From Scolanthus callimorphus (taxonomy: Eukaryota; Cnidaria; Anthozoa; Actiniaria; Edwardsiidae): DNA of 64,000 bases. The DNA is taken from assembly GCA_033964015.1 (NCBI GenBank), contig CM066924.1, positions 5,438,251 to 5,502,250 on the forward strand, written 5' to 3'. A program made the translations under genes and the position numbers. Below the pieces are notes generated by a model that was given only the letters and a program-made list of their open reading frames with translations, ran no database searches and had not been told where the DNA came from. Below are positions 23,346-34,282 of the stretch, piece by piece; within the stretch, counting starts at the first letter, position 1, and the number at the start of each line of letters is the position of its first letter.

Positions 23346-23424
23346 CCCACCCACCTCCCCTGGCGGCGGTTGCACTGCACTGCACAATAGCATATCCTTA
23401 ACAGCATCCTGTTGCCTTGCAGTC
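23346..23424 (+). other. Element A, A2-B2 spacer with 3' complement arm
   Basis: Begins with cccacccacctcccctgg, also present at the same place in element B. 23360-23377 (ctggcggcggttgcactg) is the complement of 17197-17214. The spacer is 79 bp (82 bp in B). Confidence 0.8.
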
Positions 23425-23491
23425 GCGGACACCTCCCATAACTCAACCCTACCGTGACATGACAATAGGATGCGGTGAGGATATGGTACTA
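23425..23491 (+). repeat. Element A, repeat B2 and right end
   Basis: One mismatch from B1 over 67 bp. It is preceded by gtc, as in element B. The right end of the element is at the CTA core. Confidence 0.9.
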
Positions 23492-23553
23492 AGGACGTTA
23501 GTACTCATACTATGTAATTTCGTGTTTTATATGCCATAACTAAGTTGTAAACT

Positions 23554-23953
23554 CCCGGGGGGGTTCTTCACATGTCGACCTGATAGGGGTGCGCGTCGTA
23601 TTTTTTAGGGGTCAAAATCGACTCTCAGGTATTTTTTAGGGGGTATCGGAGAAAAATTGTGGCTTTCCCTAATAAATGGTATTTTTTAGGGGTACGCAAA
23701 TGAATGAAATGGTCCCAAACCAAGTAAAACGTTTTCTTTCTTGGTCCTTGTTCATTTAAAGCTCTAAAATAAGCTTGTTTTGAGATGAGAAAATAACAAA
23801 AAAGATTTATTGTTGGTATTTTTTAGGGCCGTCATTTTGTTTATAAGGTATTTTTTAGGGGTTTGATTTTTATGTCCTGGTATTTTTTAGGGTATATTTT
23901 CCGATGTCCCGACGAGCACCCCTATCACTCTTACATGGGAGAACCCCCCCGGG
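23554..23953. mobile_element. 400-bp hAT-like foldback with 8-bp target duplication
   Basis: cccgggggggttct at the left pairs with agaaccccccccggg at the right, and both sides carry TGTAAACT (23546-23553 and 23954-23961). Eight-base duplications are usual for hAT transposons. The interior repeats ggtattttttaggg about seven times. Removing it restores a continuous sequence that leads into the hammerhead motif at 23963. Confidence 0.88.
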
Positions 23954-23962
23954 TGTAAACTG

Positions 23963-24010
23963 TTATTCCCTGATGAAGTCTCCCTAAGAGACGAAACGCG
24001 TCGGAAATAA
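23963..24010 (+). ncRNA. Hammerhead ribozyme, type I with minimal helix III
   Basis: Stem I strand ttattcc, core CTGATGA (23970-23976), stem II gtctc/gagac with loop cctaa, GAAA, helix III A-C/G-T closing a two-base loop, cleavage triplet GTC, then ggaaataa, which pairs with ttattcc apart from one bulged A. Every conserved core residue is present. This form is the one known from Penelope-like elements and retrozymes. No endonuclease frame remains beside it. Confidence 0.85.
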
Positions 24011-24559
24011 ATTACATTACTTTTACAACTTCAAGTGTCACTCCTTGTGCTGCTCACTAGTCTTCGTTAAAAAAAAAACGAAGAATAATTATAATTCACA
24101 ATCGCTTTGAGAACGACGTTTAAGCTCTTTGAAGATAAAAGTGAAGGTGATGACTGCAGTACATAAGTCTTTCGCACCCTCTTTTATCTGGTTTATTCCC
24201 GTATTTTCAGTTACTCAGCGTCTTTCAGGCTGAATACTGCAATTTGTTGTTACACTTCTCGGCATGAATCCTAAAAATTTCCTAAGAATTCATAGATTAG
24301 AAATAAAAGGTTTGAAGAGTTGAACTGATATCTCTTTGTTCCTAAGAAGTCCTAAGACTTCCCAGACCAATATTGACATATTTTTCTCACATATACATTA
24401 TGCTAGGGACTATTAGGAAGTTGTACGAAATGCAAACATGTTTTATTCGCACCTTTTGCTGGAACTTAGGAAGTTTCAGGAGTTCCTAGGAATTCCTAAG
24501 AAATTCTTAGGACTTCCTAAAAACTAAGGAATCCATTTCGCACGGGTGCCGGCCATTTA

Positions 24560-24886
24560 GTGGTCGAAGTAGCGTACCGGCTGCCGGCAATATAGACACT
24601 ATACGTTAAGTATGTTTGACTAGTGGAATCCATATTTGTCAGAACGAAGAATAAGTTATATATCGACAACTGAAAGGAACTTGTTTATAAATGATGTGAG
24701 ACGCTAGTCAGCAGCGTGATTTGGATTAGTTTGCGCTTTGAGAACGAGGAATAATTGTAGGACTAGTGGAACCCATAATTGTCAGAACGAAGGTAAGTTA
24801 TAGTATGCGGCACGTCAATGCTGTGAATTTACTAGTCGAATGCATATTTGTCAGAACGAAGAATGAGTATAATTCACAATCACAGA
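24560..24886. repeat. Dispersed repeat with tttgcgctttgagaacga units
   Basis: Blocks such as actagtggaat, then atttgtcagaacgaag, and tttgcgctttgagaacgag are repeated here and again at 26387-26780, on either side of the TTAA element. The two flanks were probably one array before that insertion. Confidence 0.6.
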
Positions 24887-24911
24887 CTAACCGGAACCAG
24901 AGGGACGTTAA

Positions 24912-26234
24912 GAGAGGTTTGCACTAACGATCACCTAAAGGTTGCAAAATATATTTTTTTTCAAATCTCTCAAAATTGGCTCATCAAAAGGGTTTTGGTC
25001 ACAGCCTCGAATGATATAAGTTTTAGATCCATCGGATTTTTATTTTGGTCAAATTGCACGAACATCGAAAATTTGCCCAACTTTTAGAGCGTTTTAGAGC
25101 GTGATTTTACCGTTCCCACAAAAAGACTAAAAATACCTAAATTTCCAGCTCGTGGTGGCAAACAAATTTCAGAACCCAAAAGCAGACATAATTTCGAACA
25201 TCTGGAGTTGTTTTGTATTCGTAAGACAATCAAAGAATATTTTAGAGATATTTTAATGTTTTACATTTTTCCCCTTGTTTCACAAGGCCCAAGTTCGATG
25301 GGCTATTTCGCCAAGGTTACATGGAAAACTAGATAAATAATTATATAACGGTGAAGAGTAATACCCCTTATTTAAACAAACCCTTTTAGCCAGTACTAAG
25401 AGGAAATATTGTTCTGGGACGCAATATTTTCTACTTTTGGCGGACATTTGACTGAGAAATCTGTCTTGCGATGTGCTTCGGTCAACGTGACACTGTTTGG
25501 AATTTGGTCAAATGGCGGCAACACAAGGTCATCGATCTCTTTCACGGTTTCAAAAAAGACTCAAATTTCTTCCAGATGACCTAAAGGCCTACTCTACTTA
25601 TTGGAGAGCATGTCAAGAGGTTCATTTCGAGAGTTCAGTGGAATTAACGTGATCTACGGTAAGTAACATCGCTTGTTTGCTCTCGAAAGACAGCTAAATT
25701 TGTGCTGAAATTGTCTTCAGTTTGGCGACTGTCGCGGCCTCCAATTCAAACAACCCGAAAAACTCTTTCGATATTTATAAATAAAGGGTATTACTCTTCA
25801 CCGTTATATAATTATTTGTCTAGATTTCCATGTAACCTTGGCGAAATAGCTCATCGAACTTGGGCCTTGTGAAACAAGGGGAAAAATGTAAAACATTAAA
25901 ATATCTGTAAAATATTCTTTATTTGTCTTACGATAATACAAAACAACTCCAGATGTTCGAAATTATGTCTGCTTTTGGGTTCTGAAATTTGTTTGCCACC
26001 ACGAGCTGGAAATTTAGGTATTTTAGTCTTTTTGTGGGAACGGTAAAATCACGCTCTAAACCGGAAGTTGGGCAAATTTTCGATGTTCGTGCAATTTGAC
26101 CAAAATAAAAATCCGATGGATCTAAAACTTATATCATTCGAGGCTGTGACCAAAACCCTTTTGATGAGCCAATTTTGAGAGATTTGAAAAAAAATAGTTT
26201 GCAACTTTCAGGTGATCGTTAGTGCAAACCTCTC
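24912..26234. mobile_element. TTAA-flanked transposon with ~450-bp inverted repeats (piggyBac-like)
   Basis: Ends gagaggtttgcactaacgat and its reverse complement, flanked by TTAA on both sides (24908-24911 and 26235-26238). The arms 24912-25372 and 25788-26234 are near-identical inverted copies. The host sequence, with the insertion removed, reads agggacgttaaagaccacga, matching the unoccupied relative at 7981 (agggacgttaaagaaccacg). TTAA duplication is the hallmark of piggyBac-type transposition. The 415-bp centre has no transposase, so the copy is non-autonomous. Confidence 0.9.
25512..25652 (+). CDS. 46-codon ORF with adjacent splice donor, inside the TTAA element
   Basis: Starts at aaATGGCGG (good start context). 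The protein begins MAATQGHRSLSRFQKRLK, continues through LPDDLKAYSTYW and ends at TGA 25650-25652. A strong donor (acg/gtaagt, GT at 25659) follows six bases after the stop. I do not recognise the protein. It could be the first exon of the parent element's gene or a captured host exon; the stop before the donor means that no longer protein is made in this copy. Confidence 0.35.
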   Translation: MAATQGHRSLSRFQKRLKFLPDDLKAYSTYWRACQEVHFESSVELT

Positions 26235-26238
26235 TTAA

Positions 26239-26800
26239 AGACCACGAGGACGTCGGAAGTTGCCCATCCTCAGTGCAGGGCTTACAACTTACTAACCACT
26301 ACACTGACAAGGGAACCTCGTAATTGGAGCCTCGCTCTGTGAGGATTTCCCGGCCCTCGGGCGAAGCTGAATAAATAAATAAATAAACTTTGCGCTTTGA
26401 GAACGACGAATAAGTAATGTTTGACTAGTGGAATCTATATTTGTCAGAACGAAGATCAGATAAGTTTTGCGCTTTGAGAACAAGGAATAATTGTAGGACT
26501 AGTAGAACCCATATTGGTTAGAACAAAGGTAAGTTATATTATGCGGCACGTTAATGTTATGATTTTACTAGTCCAATGCATGTCAGAACGAAGAATAAGT
26601 TATCACAATCACAGACTTTGCGCTTTGAGAACGAAAAATAAGTAATGTTTGACAAGTGGAATCCATGTTTGTCAGAACAAAGAATAAGTGATATTATGGA
26701 CAACTGACAGGAACTTGTTTATAAATGAAGTGAGACGCTAGTCAGCAGCGTGATTTGGATTAGTTTGCGCTTTGAGAACCTAAAAATCCACGTGCGATGA
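26239..26800. repeat. SINE-like remnant and gcgctttgagaacga array
   Basis: 26239-26290 continues the repeat split by the TTAA element. 26290-26392 ends in an aataaataaataaataa simple repeat, as at SINE tails. 26387-26780 repeats the blocks seen at 24618-24790 (gacgctagtcagcagcgtga present in both). Confidence 0.55.
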
Positions 26801-27423
26801 AAATCGCGATAAAAATTGCAGCAGACACTGCAAGTGTAAAAGGGCTTTACCATCCCGATCTGCTTCATCTACCTGTATAATTAAGAACGCTTACAGTACG
26901 TCTTCATTTAGAACAACGTCGTCTGTAAAACGAATGAAGATTTCAAATAACAAACTATTGAGTGAGAGCCCGACATTTAGACAGTCAGTCAATGATATAC
27001 CATTCTAATTGTCCTTAGAGGACGCGTCATAGACAAAACGGATCTTTGTGGTGTCGGCATCTCGCCATACGACCGCTCTTGTGGGGCAGATAATGAGCCT
27101 CACCCGTCATCTCAGGTCAAAATTTCATACGTTTTTCAAAACCTTGTCAATACTTGTCATATGTTTGATTTCCTACATAACGTGGAACTCTCAAAAGTTA
27201 AACTGATTCACCGGAAGTCAGTAAAAATCTGGATTTGTTTTTAAATTAAATAAAAACAAATACCATTTTCGGCCCAATGTCCATTATCTAGAACTGCATT
27301 CTTTATCTGAGTATATGGCTAGACCAAGTGGACAAGATGCTAACTTTTGTTGATCGGCGAAACTTTCCAATCCAGTTTCATGATAAATAACTAGCCTGCG
27401 TAGCTTGTGGTTTTGTGGGGTTT
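26801..27423. other. Intergenic, nothing recognisable
   Basis: No open frame, repeat or structured element that I can support. Confidence 0.5.
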
Positions 27424-27425
27424 TA

Positions 27426-27655
27426 CCACTGTATGCATTGCTACGCGACCTTCAAAATTCACTGTTGCGATGGGCGATTTTACGCAAGAAAAGCGAAGCC
27501 AAAGGATAGCTTAAAACCATTTTGGTTGATTTTGCAATCAATATCGATCCAGTAAAGCAGCCGAATCCAGCGTTTTGGTTTGATTGACGGCTAAAAATCG
27601 CCAATCGCTCATCGCAACATTGAATTTTGAGGTCGCGTAGCAATGCATACAGTGG
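27426..27655. mobile_element. TA-flanked MITE upstream of the transporter gene
   Basis: ccactgtatgcattgctacg at the left is mirrored at the right end (arms about 55 bp), with TA on both sides. It lies within 180 bp of the transporter start, so it may form part of the promoter. Confidence 0.85.
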
Positions 27656-27835
27656 TAACAGGTTTTTATGCGCAAAATGTTCGGTAGTTTGCTTGTTTGT
27701 GTTCTTTGCGCAAGCGCTGGGGCAAGGTACGCCTAGGCGGGAGGGTTTCCTTGTCCTGCCCAAAGATTGCTTTATTACGCACCAAACATTTTCTCAAATA
27801 AGTTCACGTTTTCCGGACAAATCTTGTATTTAACC

Positions 27836-29380
27836 ATGGCCGCCATGGGGTCGTTCTTTGAAGTGTCTTTTTTTCTTTTTCTCCTAGTTTGTCATACCAG
27901 ATGGAAAAGAAAAAAGAAGAAGAACAAGACTCTAAAGATGAAAATGGTTGCAAATCAGATGTTTCACTTCTATGTTACAAGCCAAGTTATTATATTTCTT
28001 TCTATGTTCTTGCAATGTCATATTACAGCCATATTTACCCGTCTACTTCCGACATATTGAAATGTCCATCTTGCAGGCAGGACTACTGCTCAGTGTTCAA
28101 CCTTTCACGGTGTTTTTTAGTCAACCCGTCTGGGGTGTCATATCGGACAAAACGGGTCATCGAAAACTGGTCCTGATCACAGCCGTTGCAGTCAGCGTTG
28201 TGTTGAGCGTTGCGCTGTATCCTTACAGTTTAATACCGAGAAAAGAGGACTTTGCCACAGAGTGTACGCAAGCAGCGCAAGCGTATAATTCATCTATCGT
28301 GCAAAAACGTTGCCTCGACGAATCCTTGCCTGACATGGTGAAGTACTTGATGGGAGATTCTTGGTTGAAATTTTACATTCTCTTCATTCATGTCCTTGTG
28401 CTTTACTTTTTCCGATCGGCAATTCTGCCAGTTATAGACGCCTCTGCAGTAGCTCTTGTCGGTCGGGAAAATTTCGGGAAGGTCCGATTATGGGGAGCGG
28501 TCGGTACGGGGTCCGTAGGCTTTTTGGCAGGGGTGGCAATTAGCAAGGGTTCGACTCTAGTTGGTGGTCGAGATACAAGCACTGATTTCCTTCTTGCATT
28601 TGCTCTCTACTTATTCCTTAGCTTGCTCATGTTGGCATTATGCGCCAACCTGAATATCACACCAACCGGTCGAATAGCGGCCAAGATGTTGCTTTCGCAT
28701 CTCAAGCGCTTGTTCTCAAGCCTACAACCACTTTTGTTCATTAGTGCTGTGATTATATCAGGTTTTGGAGCCAGTGTAGTGGATAAGTTTCTTTTCGTAT
28801 TCATATCCGACCTTGGCGGCTCGCACATAATAATGGGAGTTTCACTCGTGATCATGTGTTCTTTTGAAGTAATCATCTTTCCCTTTTGCGGGAAGCTCTT
28901 AAATAAGGTTGGTTCAAGTGGTATGTTATGCATAAGTCTGGCCGCCATGACAGTTAGATTTACTTATTACTCGTTAGTCAACAGTCCTTGGTTTGTGTTA
29001 CTCGCGGAGCCTCTTCACGGCATTTCTTTGTCTGGAATGCTGATTGCTATTGTTTCATATGGTGACATCATTTCACCCCCTGAAGGGAGGACCACAATTC
29101 TAGGGCTGATCAATGGGTTTGGGAACCAAGGATTGGGCGCTGGATTAGGGGCCACTATTGGTGGGTGGTGTACCAGTATTTTGGCCACAAGGTGCTTTTT
29201 TCCTCGTGTGCTGTGTTGTCTGTTGTAGGAATGTCCCTTCTCTTGTTAGGCAGTGCTATAGATCACCAAGGTTGTAGTGACTTGGAAGTGGGAAGCGAAG
29301 TGGATTCAAACGATTGTGACTGCAGTCAAACAAATGGGGAAAAGGTGTCGGAAAAATCAAGACTACTAGACTCTCCATGA
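27836..29380 (+). CDS. MFSD6: MFSD6-like major facilitator transporter, two frame breaks
   Basis: Twelve-helix membrane transporter of the major facilitator superfamily, MFSD6-type; the substrate is unknown for this family. The main frame (from about 27972 to 29170) shows the N-terminal helix (KLLYFFL), PYLPVYFRHI, MFS motif A as GVISDKTGHRK, RLWGAVG, and EPLHGISLSGM. A charged loop and an extracellular loop with paired Cys (ECT, RCLDE) separate helices 2 and 4-5. Two single-base breaks: an extra base near 27982 (FHFYVTS reaches KLLYFF only after a shift) and a missing G near 29168, after which VYQYFGHKVLFSS continues to an acidic tail ending at TGA 29378-29380. Start: ATG 27836 in accATGGCC context; alternatively ATG 27901 after a possible acceptor (ctcctag, 27887), which would need a different shift. 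Either two sequencing indels or a young pseudogene. Confidence 0.8.
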
Positions 29381-29425
29381 TCCATACTTTCACTCGGTAA
29401 TCAACCCACAACAAGGGTTGTCTTA

Positions 29426-29654
29426 GAGCGGATTTCACATGACTGTCGTGAAAGCAATTGCAATTGAGCAATCACTAGCCAATCAGAAACAAGAGTAATT
29501 ACAACTTACTGCTGAATGGTTTCCAGCCCAGCCAATCAGGAGCCGAACCAATTCCTTGCTTGTAATTAGTTCGCAATTTGATTGGTTGATAGAAATAAGC
29601 AGCCAATGAGAAAGCAAACTAATTGCAAACACGACGGTCATGTGAAATCCGCTC
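29426..29654. mobile_element. TA-flanked MITE, gagcggatttcac member
   Basis: gagcggatttcacatgactg at the left is mirrored at the right, with TA on both sides. The ends match the family at 11717-11903 (gagcagatttcgtatgactg) at most positions, but the interior differs (attggctgat and ccaatcag motifs), so two subfamilies share termini. It sits 46 bp after the transporter stop codon. Confidence 0.85.
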
Positions 29655-29656
29655 TA

Positions 29657-31055
29657 TAAGAAGTAACAGAAAAGTGTTGAAGCAACGTATCGAAAATATC
29701 GAAGCAACAGAATAGAACGCTTGTCAATCACTCCATTGTTCTTGTATCCATTGGATATTAAAAGGCTGAAGGAGCTGAATCGCCTTACCATGATGCATTG
29801 CTTTGAAATTTGTTGACAAGATTCACTTTATAAGAAACTCTGACTAAAGACCCCGATAATCATCTGTACAGTTTTGTATGGGGTTTTCACAAGAACCCTT
29901 TCTGGCCTCGCTTTTGTGTATTTTGAGAACTCAGATGCTTATATCTCGTCCAAGATTTGCTGTTTTCAACTCCACTTCACAAATGCTTTTAAAGTCATCA
30001 GGCGCCATGACTATAAATAATTTTCGTGTCAAATTTCAAATAGCTTTAAAGTTTGAATGCCTCATGTAAATGAGTGTTACGTCACGGGATTTGACAATTT
30101 TTAATATTTGATAGATAGCGGGTTTATTTGGTTTTGTTTTATAATTAAGAAATGTGTGGCATTCGCTTTATATGAAAACACTTAAAATTAGTCAAAACAT
30201 AGGAAATGAAAAATGATCATTACGAAGTTTGGGTGCTAGATTCGGTTTGTGAACGATCCTCCGCCTCGCAACCTTTTGTACCCCACATGAGGAGCTTTAC
30301 TCCGTTCAAGATTGCGCAGCGGGAATCGACGATTTTGGTTCAAAATCCAATTAAGTACCGGATATCAATTACTTAAGCCAATTAATACGGCTGCTACGAT
30401 TTTGAAAGCGCCAAAAGACATATGTCATTTCATTATCAATTAAAGACCAGGCTACGAAATAGTTAATGTTATACTCGTAATCGAAACTAGAACACGAGAT
30501 CTGTTACATTCCTGTGTTTGGCGCCTTCACGTTCGGTCCGGTTGTGACATGGTACAAGACTGCAGCTTTAAAGAAGTGATCTTGGCTAATTGTCAACGCC
30601 AAAAAGATGGTATGCTCTTTCTGAAAGTCTTTGTGGCTGCAAACAGAGGTTATTTGCTAAATACAAGTTTTTTGAGCGCTTTCCAGGCGAAAATATCAAA
30701 GGTTAAACTGCAGGATGTCTGGGTTAAAGATGGCGGGTCGACTGCTCCAATGTCCTGGTTTCAGTCACGGGCGATTTACGAATGGCCAAGATTACTTCTA
30801 TGTTCATGCAGTGAGCGCTTTTGGGCTAGACGGCGGGCTATGTGAAACAGAATATCTAGAACTATGATGCCAAAAAGCTCGTTTTCCTGATTTCTTCCGA
30901 TTTGTTCACGCACTGCAGAGCATATCAACACCGTCGACTTAGCTCATGCTAGATATCATCGAATGGAGAACCAATACATTCGGACAATAATTTTTGAACG
31001 ACCTTATTGATAGGACGAGGGGGGCCGACCATGTTCACGAGAATTAGGATATCGA
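29657..31055. other. Intergenic, nothing recognisable
   Basis: Short open frames only (98 codons at 30549, +), no family resemblance. No repeat structure until the 114-bp satellite begins at about 31060. Confidence 0.45.
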
Positions 31056-31059
31056 ATAG

Positions 31060-32432
31060 TATTAGATTGGTGCACTTGCATACTGTGATAATTTCACCTG
31101 GCTGACGGTATAGCTCGCCAAAACCTAGCGGTGGGGATATCCAAAGTTTATTGTAGATATTTAATTATTAGAGACCCGGTGCACTACTGCATAGCTGTGA
31201 TAACTTCACCTGGCTGACGGTATAGCTCGCCAAAACCTAGCGGTGGGGATATCCAAAGTTTATTGTAGATATTTAATTATTAGAGACCCGGTGCACTATA
31301 CTGCATAGCTGTGATAATTTCACCTGGCTGACGGTATAGCTCGCCAAAAACTAAGGCTGGAGATGTCCAAAGTTTATTGTAGATATTTGATTATTAGAGA
31401 CCCGGTGCACTATACTGCATAGCTGTGATAATTTCACCTGGCTGACGGTATAGCTCGCCAAACCCTAGCGGTGGGGATATCCAAAGTTTATTGTAGATAT
31501 TTAATTATTAGAGACCCGGTGCACTATACTGCATAGCTGTGATAACTTCACCTGGCTGACGGTATAGCTCGCCAAAACCTAGCGGTGGGGATGTCCAAAG
31601 TTTATTGTAGATATTTAAATATTAGAGACCCGGTGCACTATACTGCATAGCTGTGATAATTTCACCTGGCTGACGGTATAGCTCGCCAAAAACTAGCGGT
31701 GATGATATCCAAAGTTTATTGTAGATATTTAATTATTAGAGACCGGTGCACTATACTGCATAGCTGTGATAATTTCACCTGGCTGACGGTATAGCTCACC
31801 AAAACGTAGCGGTGGGGATGTCCAAAGTTTATTGTAGATATTTAATTATTAGAGACCCGGTGCACTATACTGCATAGCTGTGATAATTTCACCTGGCTGA
31901 CGGTATAGCTCGCCAAAAACTAGCGGTGGGGATATCCAAAGTTTATTGTAGATATTTAATTATTAGAGACCCAGTGCACTATACTGCATAGCTGTGATAA
32001 TTTCACCTGGCTGACGGTATAGCTCGCCAAAAACTAAGGCTGGAGATGTCCAAAGTTTATTGTAGATATTTGATTATTAGAGACCCGGTGCACTATACTG
32101 CATAGCTGTGATAATTTCACCTGGCTGACGGTATAGCTCGCCAAACCCTAGCGGTGGGGATATCCAAAGTTTATTGTAGATATTTAATTATTAGAGACCG
32201 GTGCACTATACTGCATAGCTGTGATAATTTCACCTGGCTGACGGTATAGCTCACCAAAACGTAGCGGTGGGGATGTCCAAAGTTTATTGTAGATATTTAA
32301 TTATTAGAGACCCGGTGCACTATACTGCATAGCTGTGATAATTTCACCTGGCTGACGGTATAGCTCGCCAAAAACTAAGGCTGGAGATGTCCAAAGTTTA
32401 TTGTAGATATTTGATTATTAGAGACGGGTGCA
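31060..32432. repeat. 114-bp satellite, left block (~12 units)
   Basis: Units contain catagctgtgataatttcac, ctggctgacggtatagctcg, ggggatatccaaagtttatt and gagacccggtgcactatact; the period is 114 bp. Variant units (aaggctggagatg) recur through the block. The block stops at gtgcact where element B begins and resumes at 39564. Confidence 0.93.
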
Positions 32433-32614
32433 CTATTTTCATCTGCATATTAATTAGCGCATCGTGAAAGTTTATCGGAATCGCCCAACCAATCGGTGTT
32501 AGCTGCATACTGGCGTGCATGATGCTTTGCGGCCCCTATAGTTTAAATTTCCGGCGTCTTCTGTGTTCCGTTGTCAGTTATCGGCGTAACGGGTGGTCAA
32601 GCCTGGTTTTTTGC
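32433..32614 (+). repeat. Element B, repeat A1
   Basis: Starts ctattttcatctgcatatta and ends ggttttttgc. Nearly identical to A2 at 39235-39414. Confidence 0.93.
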
Positions 32615-32621
32615 TGGGCCT

Positions 32622-32636
32622 CCCAACCGACACCAG
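32622..32636 (+). other. Element B, 5' arm of conserved long-range complement
   Basis: cccaaccgacaccag is the exact reverse complement of 39429-39443 (ctggtgtcggttggg). It has the same position relative to A1 as in element A. Confidence 0.8.
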
Positions 32637-32817
32637 CTCCTATCTATAATGGCGGATTCTTTACCTGCTCCCGTCGCTCCTAATTCCAGCCGTGACTTGT
32701 CCTGCTGCTCTCCAGACGTTACAGGTTGAGGTAACTATAGTCTTAGTTATTTCACGTTCAATATATTTGCGTTGTTAACTCGGCTAGTTGGCCTACAAAA
32801 TATGCCTTATCTTTTAG

Positions 32818-33275
32818 AATACCGCTCGTAGGCGAAGAACTATATCTAATTGGATACCGCTAGTTGGCGATGAGTATATCATTTGTTATTTGGATACCGC
32901 TCGTTGGCGAAGAGTATTTGGATGTATTTACGGATACCGCTCGTAGGCGAAGATCTATATCTCATTGGATACCGCTAGTTGGCGATGAGTATATCATTTG
33001 TTATTTGGATACCGCTCGTTGGCGAAGAGTATTTGGATGTATTTACGGATACCGCTCGTAGGCGAGGATCTATATAGCTCTGAATTCCGCATGTTTGCGA
33101 AGAGTAAATTGGGTACCGCTCGTAGGCGAAGGTCTATATATATCTCTGAATACCGCAATTGGCGAAGAATACAGTTCGGATATCTATGGATACCGCTCGA
33201 CGAAGGTACATTCCTGCTATATTACGCATACCGCTGGTTGGCGAAGAGAATATTTACGCTACATTATGGATACTA
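32818..33275 (+). repeat. Element B, internal tandem repeat (gataccgct units)
   Basis: About a dozen short units of the form gataccgctcgttggcgaag with variable spacers. A larger ~115-bp period covers 32853-33080. It takes the place that the 69-bp array holds in element A. Confidence 0.85.
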
Positions 33276-34007
33276 GTTGCCATTTGAAATTATATCGTAC
33301 TTAAATTTCCAGTTCATCGGCGAGGGCTCGGTTGTTTTATTGCTTCACACACTGTTGTTTATCTAGCTGTTTTAGGTCTGCTCGTTAGCCTAGTCTTTCG
33401 TACTGTTTTGACCCTATTACGTACATATTTCTAGCCTGTTTTATTTTATTTCGTAGCTCTTTGAACATACTGGTCTTTGATCTATAGAGTTGTTATCACA
33501 AGTCTCATCGAGGTCCGCCTTTGTCGTGTGTCAGAGCTGATATAGTTTCGTTAATTTTGCAGCTTTCAAATTTTCTGTATGTTTATCCGGGTTCTGGGTT
33601 TGCCTTATATATTTCGTTCGACAGAGTTTTCGCATTTTTAAATTACGCGCCACCTGTAGTCTTTAGTGAGTTACAGTATATGTAAATGTTTGTATATATT
33701 TTGTAAACCGCAAATATCCGTATCAATTTTCAGTTGCGGTTTACAGATGTAATGTCTGATCCCTTAGATACGGACTGCAATTTATGCATGTAGCTTGCAA
33801 TTACGAGTGTTTTTTAGATGTATCATTCTGTGGTTAGTTCTCAAGTTCTATAAAGTGTAGTGGTTTAAGAGACAGGACCTCGATTTATATCGCTATTCAC
33901 TGTATATCAACATTGCCTTTGTAATGCTATGAGTTTCAACCGTAGATTGGATAGCGCCCTTTGTTCTGTTAACCAATCGATCTCTCGTTGGCATATTAAC
34001 AACAATA
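33276..34007 (+). other. Element B, T-rich zone, no gene
   Basis: T-skewed non-coding sequence like 17340-17990 of element A. Around 33716-33752 cgcaaatatccg and ttgcggtttacag can pair as a small hairpin. Confidence 0.45.
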
Positions 34008-34282
34008 TATACCCTTTCCGGGATACGTTGTCACCCAAAAAGCATATAAGCTTAGTGCGCTAGGGAGTATGGGTAAAGATTTATTTAAACTTTCTGTAAA
34101 ATATTAGAAACAAACATGCTTGGAAATGTGCTGAAATTTAATAATTTCACTTGTGGTTGCGATAACTGTCTGAATTCAGATCAAATATTAGCAGTTTTGA
34201 TGCCCCCATCATCCTTTGCGCTTCAAGCTTATAGGCTTTTTGGGTGACAATGTTTCCCGGAAACGGTATATAACGTCTGCGT
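34008..34282. mobile_element. Foldback insertion inside element B
   Basis: The left arm (tataccctttccgggatacg, then ttgtcacccaaaaagc) is the inverted copy of the right arm (gctttttgggtgacaatgtt, then tcccggaaacggtatata). Arms are about 55 bp; the interior has no coding sequence. Confidence 0.75.

Larger units (their letters stand above)
17011..23491 (+). mobile_element. Element A: 6.5-kb non-autonomous split-direct-repeat element (PAT/Ngaro-like layout)
   Basis: Layout: A1 (17011-17183), interior, B1 (23109-23175), A2 (23173-23345), spacer, B2 (23425-23491). A1 and A2 are identical over 173 bp; B1 and B2 differ at one of 67 positions. A1-interior-B1A2B2 is the split direct repeat described for PAT and Ngaro tyrosine-recombinase retrotransposons. 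No reverse transcriptase, RNase H or recombinase frame is seen in 6 kb of interior, so the copy is non-autonomous. Integration seems to leave no target duplication: the left flank joins at cttcCTA, the right at ggtaCTA, and the B1-A2 junction reads ggtaCTAttctc, as expected if a circle recombined at a CTA core. The partner is element B at 32433-39563. Confidence 0.85.
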
